Part shown: one piece after another, positions 60,247 through 64,000 of the stretch
Layout: each line of letters begins with the position of its first letter
Numbering within the stretch: position 1 is the first letter of the stretch
Assembly (NCBI RefSeq): GCF_017356015.1
Contig: NZ_JAFIQV010000024.1
Span: 45,702-109,701, forward strand
Direction of reading: 5' to 3'
Length of the DNA: 64,000 bases
Source: Azospirillum sp. SYSU D00513
Lineage (GTDB): Bacteria > Pseudomonadota > Alphaproteobacteria > Azospirillales > Azospirillaceae
Notes under the pieces: generated by a model
What the model was told of the DNA's origin: nothing
The model's database searches: none
What the model saw: only the letters and a program-made list of their open reading frames with translations
Translations under genes and position numbers: made by a program

Positions 60247-61734
60247 ATGAGCGCTCCGCCGGTTGAGGACGACCTGCGCATCGTCGAGGGCGTGCTGGAC
60301 TACGCCATCCTCCGTCTCGCGCCCGACGGGCGCGTCGTGACCTGGAACGCGGGCGCGGAGCGCATCCTGGGCTGGCCGGCGGAGGAAATCCTCGACCGGC
60401 CCTTCACCCTGTTCTTCCCCGCCCCCCTCATCGAGGCCGGCCAGCCGGAGCGCGAATTGCGCATCGCGCGCGAGCAGGGCCGCTATGAGGAGGAAACCCG
60501 CCGCCTGCGCCGCGACGGCACGGACTTCATCGCGAACGTCTCGACCACCGCGCTGCGCGGAATGGACGGACGGCTGCGCGGTTTCCTGAAGATCGTCCGC
60601 GACATCACCGAGCAGCGGCGCGCCGAGGCGGCGCTGCGCGCGCGCGAGGCGCATCTGCGCTCGATCCTCGACACCATTCCCGACGGCATGGTGGTGATCG
60701 ACGAGCGCGGCGCCATCCTGTCCTTCAGCGCCGCCGCCGAGCGGATGTTCCAGTACGCGGCAGCGGAGGTCGTCGGGCGCAACGTCTCGCTGCTGATGCC
60801 GGGGCCGCACGCGGAACGGCACGACGGCTATCTCGCGCGCTACATGGCGACGGGCGAGCGGCGCATCATCGGCATCGGCCGCGTCGTCAGCGGCCTGCGC
60901 AAGGACGGATCGACCTTCCCCATGGAGCTGGCGGTCGGCGAGGTCGCCCAGGAGGGGCGGCGCCTCTTCACCGCCTTCATCCGCGACCTTACCGAGCGGC
61001 AGAAGACCGAGCGGCGCGTGCAGGAGCTTCAGGCCGAGCTGCTGCACCTCTCGCGCGTCGGCGAGCTGGGCCAGATGGTCTCGGCGCTGGCGCACGAGAT
61101 CAACCAGCCGCTCGCCGCCGCCGGCAACTACCTGAACGCCGGGCTGCGGCTGCTCGGCGCCGCGGCGCCGGCCAACGCCCTGTCGGCCATCGGCAAGGCG
61201 CTCGACCAGACCACGCGGGCCAGCCAGATCATCCGCCGCCTGCGCGAGCTGGTGAAGCGCGGGGAGCCCGGCCGCCAGCCGGAGGACCTCGCCAAGACGA
61301 TCGAGGAGGCCTGCGCCCTGGCGCTGGTCGGCGCCAAGGAGCATGGCGTGCGCGTCGTCTTCGAACTGGCGACGGAGGTCCCGCCGGCCTCCATCGACCG
61401 CATCCAGATCCAGCAGGTGCTGCTGAACCTGATCCGCAACGCGGTCGAGGCGATGGCCGGCGCCCCCCGGCGGGAACTCACCATCCGCATGGAGCCGGCG
61501 GAGGAGGGCATGATCGGGATCGCCGTCATCGACAGCGGCCCCGGCCTGCCGGAGGAGATCCGGGCCAAGCTGTTCCAGCCCTTCTCCACGACGAAGGAGA
61601 GCGGCCTCGGCGTCGGCCTGTCGGTCTGCCGCTCCATCGTCGAGGCGCATGGCGGCCACATCCGCGCCGAGGACAATCCCGGCGGCGGCACCGTCTTCCG
61701 CTTCACCGTGCCGGCGGTGGAGCAGGGCGGCTGA
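60247..61734 (+). CDS. fixL: FixL-like oxygen-sensing histidine kinase with haem PAS domain
   Basis: A 495-residue soluble kinase. The first PAS domain (residues 12-122) is followed by a second (135-250) that carries the FixL haem pocket: proximal His192 in [20 protein letters not shown], Arg198 and Arg212 at the spacing of the two Arg of rhizobial FixL, and [20 protein letters not shown]. The transmitter has phospho-His283 ([12 protein letters not shown]), the N box [10 protein letters not shown] and G boxes DSGPGLP and [12 protein letters not shown]. Oxygen binding to haem should inhibit the kinase. No fixJ lies beside it, and no membrane helices are present, unlike Sinorhizobium FixL. Confidence 0.88.
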   Translation: MSAPPVEDDLRIVEGVLDYAILRLAPDGRVVTWNAGAERILGWPAEEILDRPFTLFFPAPLIEAGQPERELRIAREQGRYEEETRRLRRDGTDFIANVSTTALRGMDGRLRGFLKIVRDITEQRRAEAALRAREAHLRSILDTIPDGMVVIDERGAILSFSAAAERMFQYAAAEVVGRNVSLLMPGPHAERHDGYLARYMATGERRIIGIGRVVSGLRKDGSTFPMELAVGEVAQEGRRLFTAFIRDLTERQKTERRVQELQAELLHLSRVGELGQMVSALAHEINQPLAAAGNYLNAGLRLLGAAAPANALSAIGKALDQTTRASQIIRRLRELVKRGEPGRQPEDLAKTIEEACALALVGAKEHGVRVVFELATEVPPASIDRIQIQQVLLNLIRNAVEAMAGAPRRELTIRMEPAEEGMIGIAVIDSGPGLPEEIRAKLFQPFSTTKESGLGVGLSVCRSIVEAHGGHIRAEDNPGGGTVFRFTVPAVEQGG

Positions 61735-61869
61735 AGCCAAGCCGGTCCCCCGGCAATAGTTCCCCTTTCAGGAACAAACAGGTTCAATCTGGCGGTATTA
61801 TCGCAGACAAGGGAACGCATTATCTTCGGTGCAGATCAGAACCCGGTCATCCAGACGGAGGGCAAGACC

Positions 61870-62802
61870 ATGCACCGGAACGGCATCCATCACGTCACCA
61901 CCATCGCGGGACCCGCGCGCCGCAACCTCGACTTCCACACCCGCGTGCTCGGGCTGCGGCTGGTCAAGAAGACCGTCAACTTCGACGATCCCACGACCTA
62001 CCACTTCTATTTCGGCGACGGGGAGGGGCGGCCCGGCACCATCCTGACCTTCTTCCCCTGGGACAATGTGGCGCCGGGCCGGCTCGGCATCGGCGAGACG
62101 CAGGAGACCGTGTTCCGCGTGCCGGAGGGCTCCATCGGCTATTGGACGCACCGGTTTCTCGAGAAGGGGGTTGCCCATGACAGCCCGGTGAAGCGCTTCG
62201 GCGAAACCGTGCTGCCCTTCCGGGATCCGGACGGCATGCGGCTGGCGCTCGCCGCCGTTCCCGGCATCGGGGACGAGCCCGCCTGGGACAACGGCGAGAT
62301 TCCGGCCGAGCATGCCGTCCGGGGCTTCCACAGCGTCAGCCTCCTGCTGGAGAAGGCGGCGCCGACGGGAGCGATCCTGACGGACGTGTTCGGCTTCACC
62401 GAACTGGCCCGCGAGGGCACGGTCACCCGCTACAAGGCCGAGGGCACGGACGTCGGCGGCATCCTCGACCTGCGGGAGGCCGGCGGCTTCCTGCCGGGCC
62501 GTCCGGGGGCCGGCACGGTCCACCATGTCGCCTTCCGGGCCGCGGACGACGCGGCGCAGGCGGCGATGGTGGAGCGGCTCGCCCAAAACCACGGCATCCG
62601 GACCACGGAACAGAAGGACCGCGACTACTTCCGGTCCGTCTATTTCCGCGAGCCCGGCGGCGTCCTGTTCGAGATCGCCACGGACGAGCCGGGCTTCGCC
62701 GTCGACGAGCCGGCCGGCTCGCTCGGCCAAGCCTTGAAGCTGCCGCGCTTTCTGGAGCGCAGCCGCCCGGAGATCGAGGCGGTCCTGCCCGAGGTCGCCT
62801 GA
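61870..62802 (+). CDS. VOC-superfamily ring-cleaving dioxygenase (MhqO-like)
   Basis: A 310-residue protein with two vicinal-oxygen-chelate modules (residues 1-140 and 150-300). Likely metal ligands are His7/8 (GIHHVTTIAG), His230-region (GTVHHVAFRA) and Glu in YFREPGGVLFEIATD. It resembles MhqO/PcpA-type extradiol dioxygenases linked to hydroquinone and quinone detoxification. It lies about 90 bp before an MhqD-like esterase, the same pairing as in the mhq genes of Firmicutes. No MhqR-type regulator is in view. Confidence 0.82.
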   Translation: MHRNGIHHVTTIAGPARRNLDFHTRVLGLRLVKKTVNFDDPTTYHFYFGDGEGRPGTILTFFPWDNVAPGRLGIGETQETVFRVPEGSIGYWTHRFLEKGVAHDSPVKRFGETVLPFRDPDGMRLALAAVPGIGDEPAWDNGEIPAEHAVRGFHSVSLLLEKAAPTGAILTDVFGFTELAREGTVTRYKAEGTDVGGILDLREAGGFLPGRPGAGTVHHVAFRAADDAAQAAMVERLAQNHGIRTTEQKDRDYFRSVYFREPGGVLFEIATDEPGFAVDEPAGSLGQALKLPRFLERSRPEIEAVLPEVA

Positions 62803-62814
62803 TCCACGAACCCT

Positions 62815-62844
62815 CCCGCCTTCCGGCCCCGTCCGGAGGGCGGG
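62815..62844 (+). terminator. Hairpin between the dioxygenase and esterase genes
   Basis: A 12-bp stem with one wobble pair (62815-62826 with 62833-62844) and a 6-nt loop, 12 bp past the dioxygenase stop, followed by AACCCTTT. It may weaken read-through into the esterase gene. Confidence 0.5.
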
Positions 62845-62891
62845 AACCCTTTGCCGAGGCGGAGCCATGGGGCTACGCCGGGAGGTCTGTC

Positions 62892-63512
62892 ATGACCGGC
62901 ACGCCGGAACTGTCCTTCATCCACCGCTACGATCCCGCCACCGAACCCGGCCGCCCGCCGCTCCTGCTGCTGCACGGCACCGGGGGCGACGAGGAGGACC
63001 TGATCCCCCTGGGTCACGCCGTCTCGCCCGGCTCCGCGCGGCTGTCCCCGCGCGGGAAGGTGCTGGAGCAAGGCATGCCGCGCTTCTTCCGCCGTCTGCG
63101 CGAGGGCGTGTTCGACGAGGAGGACGTGCGGCGGCGCGCCCATGAGCTGGCCGATTTCGTCGCCGAGGCACGGCAGGCCCATGGCCTTGCCGCCCCGGTC
63201 GCCGTCGGCTTCTCCAACGGCGCCAACATCGCCGCGGCGGTCCTGCAACTCCGGCCCGAGGCGCTGGCCGGCGCCGTCCTCCTGCGGGCGATGGTCCCCC
63301 TGCGGAACCCGCCCCCGGCGGATCTCGGCGGCAAGCCCGTGCTGATCCTCTCCGGATCCGCGGACCCCATCGTGCCCGCCGACAACGCGAAGCGCCTCGC
63401 CTCCCTGCTGGAGACGGCCGGGGCCGCCGTGGAGCACCGCGTCCTGCCGGTGGGGCATGGCCTGTCCCAGGCGGACCTGACGCTTGCGAAGGGGTGGCTC
63501 GACCGGCTTTGA
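62892..63512 (+). CDS. Alpha/beta hydrolase, MhqD-like carboxylesterase
   Basis: A 206-residue alpha/beta hydrolase of the phospholipase/carboxylesterase type. It has the oxyanion motif LLLHGTGGDEEDL (residues 24-36), nucleophile Ser in VGFSNGANIA (near 110), acid Asp in LSGSADPIVP (near 157) and His in LPVGHGLS (near 190). With the upstream dioxygenase it forms an MhqO/MhqD-like pair, thought to act on quinone-derived compounds. An in-frame ATG at 62892 follows GGGAGGTCTGTC. Confidence 0.85.
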   Translation: MTGTPELSFIHRYDPATEPGRPPLLLLHGTGGDEEDLIPLGHAVSPGSARLSPRGKVLEQGMPRFFRRLREGVFDEEDVRRRAHELADFVAEARQAHGLAAPVAVGFSNGANIAAAVLQLRPEALAGAVLLRAMVPLRNPPPADLGGKPVLILSGSADPIVPADNAKRLASLLETAGAAVEHRVLPVGHGLSQADLTLAKGWLDRL

Positions 63513-63822
63513 GGTTGGTGAGGGTGCCCTGGCGCGGCTTGGACGGAGTCCATGTCGGGCAGGGCGCCCGTTCCCGCCGCTGCCGTCCCTGCCACCCCAT
63601 GCCCCCGCCGATGTCTCAGCCTTGCCGAGCCAAAACCCTTCTCAGATGTTCAAGGCGGAGCTACGGTACAGCTGCAAATGGGTTAAGACATCCGGATAGT
63701 CTCGGTGCAATAGGTGGCCGCGGGCAGGGCGGCCCTTTTCCTAGGGCGCCGAGGCGACCGGACGGCAAGATGGGCGAGAAGATGAACGACAAGCGGCGGG
63801 CGCTCCAGAATCCGGTGATGCC
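63513..63822 (+). other. Intergenic gap with no supported gene
   Basis: About 310 bp between the esterase and the ORF that runs off the window. Short ORFs cross it but none shows a domain, signal peptide or ribosome site. One 18-codon frame (63770-63826) ends with an ATGA overlap on the next start, which may be chance. Confidence 0.35.
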
Positions 63823-64000
63823 ATGACGGCGCGGAACGCGGTGACGGCGCAGAACCCGCTGAGGCCGGGGCCGACCGGCCTGAAGGGCTGGGTGTCGCGG
63901 GAGGTCATAGCCTTGTATCACGGGCACAGACGTTCAGGCTCGGTGTTGAAAGAGCTTGAACGGACACGGGAGAGGGGCGCCGCGTCCGCCTTGAGGTTTG
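63823..64000 (+). CDS. ORF of unknown function, 3' end beyond the window
   Basis: From ATG 63823 the frame is open for 59 codons to the window edge (MTARNAVTAQNPLRPGPTGL, then GWVSREVIALYHGHRRSGSV). A near-repeat of CGGCGCGGAAC/CGGCGCAGAAC lies at its start. No family was recognised and the ribosome site is weak, so this may not be a gene. Confidence 0.3.
   Translation, partial: MTARNAVTAQNPLRPGPTGLKGWVSREVIALYHGHRRSGSVLKELERTRERGAASALRF

Noticed and set aside
1..64000. CRISPR arrays, tRNA or rRNA genes, prophage genes
   Set aside because: No regularly spaced repeats, no tRNA cloverleaf or rRNA sequence, and no phage structural or integrase genes were recognised on either strand.

Overview
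The window is high-GC DNA typical of an alphaproteobacterium. The gene families point to a Rhodospirillales/Azospirillum-like soil or plant-associated bacterium: a FixL-type haem-PAS kinase, FNR/FixK boxes, an EcfG-like sigma domain, membrane PQQ glucose dehydrogenase, TRAP and many sugar ABC transporters, and a decayed IS5-type transposase. This placement is inferred from families, not from a marker gene.

Layout. 1-3.5 kb: the end of a type III restriction-modification locus (mod, cut by the window edge, then res). 3.6-14.4 kb: mostly housekeeping and membrane genes, namely a ubiquinone-type hydroxylase, a LysR regulator divergent from a TauE exporter, an AsmA protein, a DUF2254 protein, two small membrane proteins and membrane glucose dehydrogenase. 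14.6-28.8 kb: an envelope island with eight small secreted proteins or lipoproteins of unknown function and two PRC-barrel proteins. It also holds a NarL-type two-component pair, a continuous ORF joining an ECF sigma factor to a YejA-like periplasmic binding protein, and a DegP/HtrA protease. 29-33.1 kb: a decayed ROK gene, a Fur-like box and a four-gene siderophore ABC importer. 33.2-35 kb: a CelD-type acetyltransferase and an IS5 remnant.

35-44.7 kb: carbohydrate uptake. A ribose-type ABC importer lies with an SMP-30 lactonase, and a TRAP importer lies with a divergent GntR/FCD regulator. 44.7-56.7 kb: a large oxidative deoxy/L-sugar catabolic locus. One leftward run carries a UxaB-like reductase, a zinc alcohol dehydrogenase, a second ribose-type ABC importer, an aldo/keto reductase, a FucU mutarotase and an SDR. 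Divergent from it are a regulator with two winged-helix domains, a UxaA-type dehydratase and a COG3618 lactonase. Read as a pathway, these genes fit L-galactose to L-galactonate to D-tagaturonate to D-altronate to 2-keto-3-deoxygluconate. The mutarotase and SDR suggest an overlapping L-fucose branch.

56.7-61.7 kb: an oxygen-responsive group of a CBS/BON protein, a universal stress protein, OmpW and a FixL-like kinase, with two near-perfect FNR/FixK boxes. 61.8-63.5 kb: an MhqO/MhqD-like dioxygenase and esterase pair. The last 490 bp hold little except an ORF running off the end.

The strongest candidates for undescribed biology are the sigma-factor/solute-binding-protein ORF within the secreted-protein island, the tandem-winged-helix regulator with its repeated A-tract sites and leader ORF, and the oxygen-sensing group. 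No tRNA, rRNA, CRISPR array or prophage was seen.
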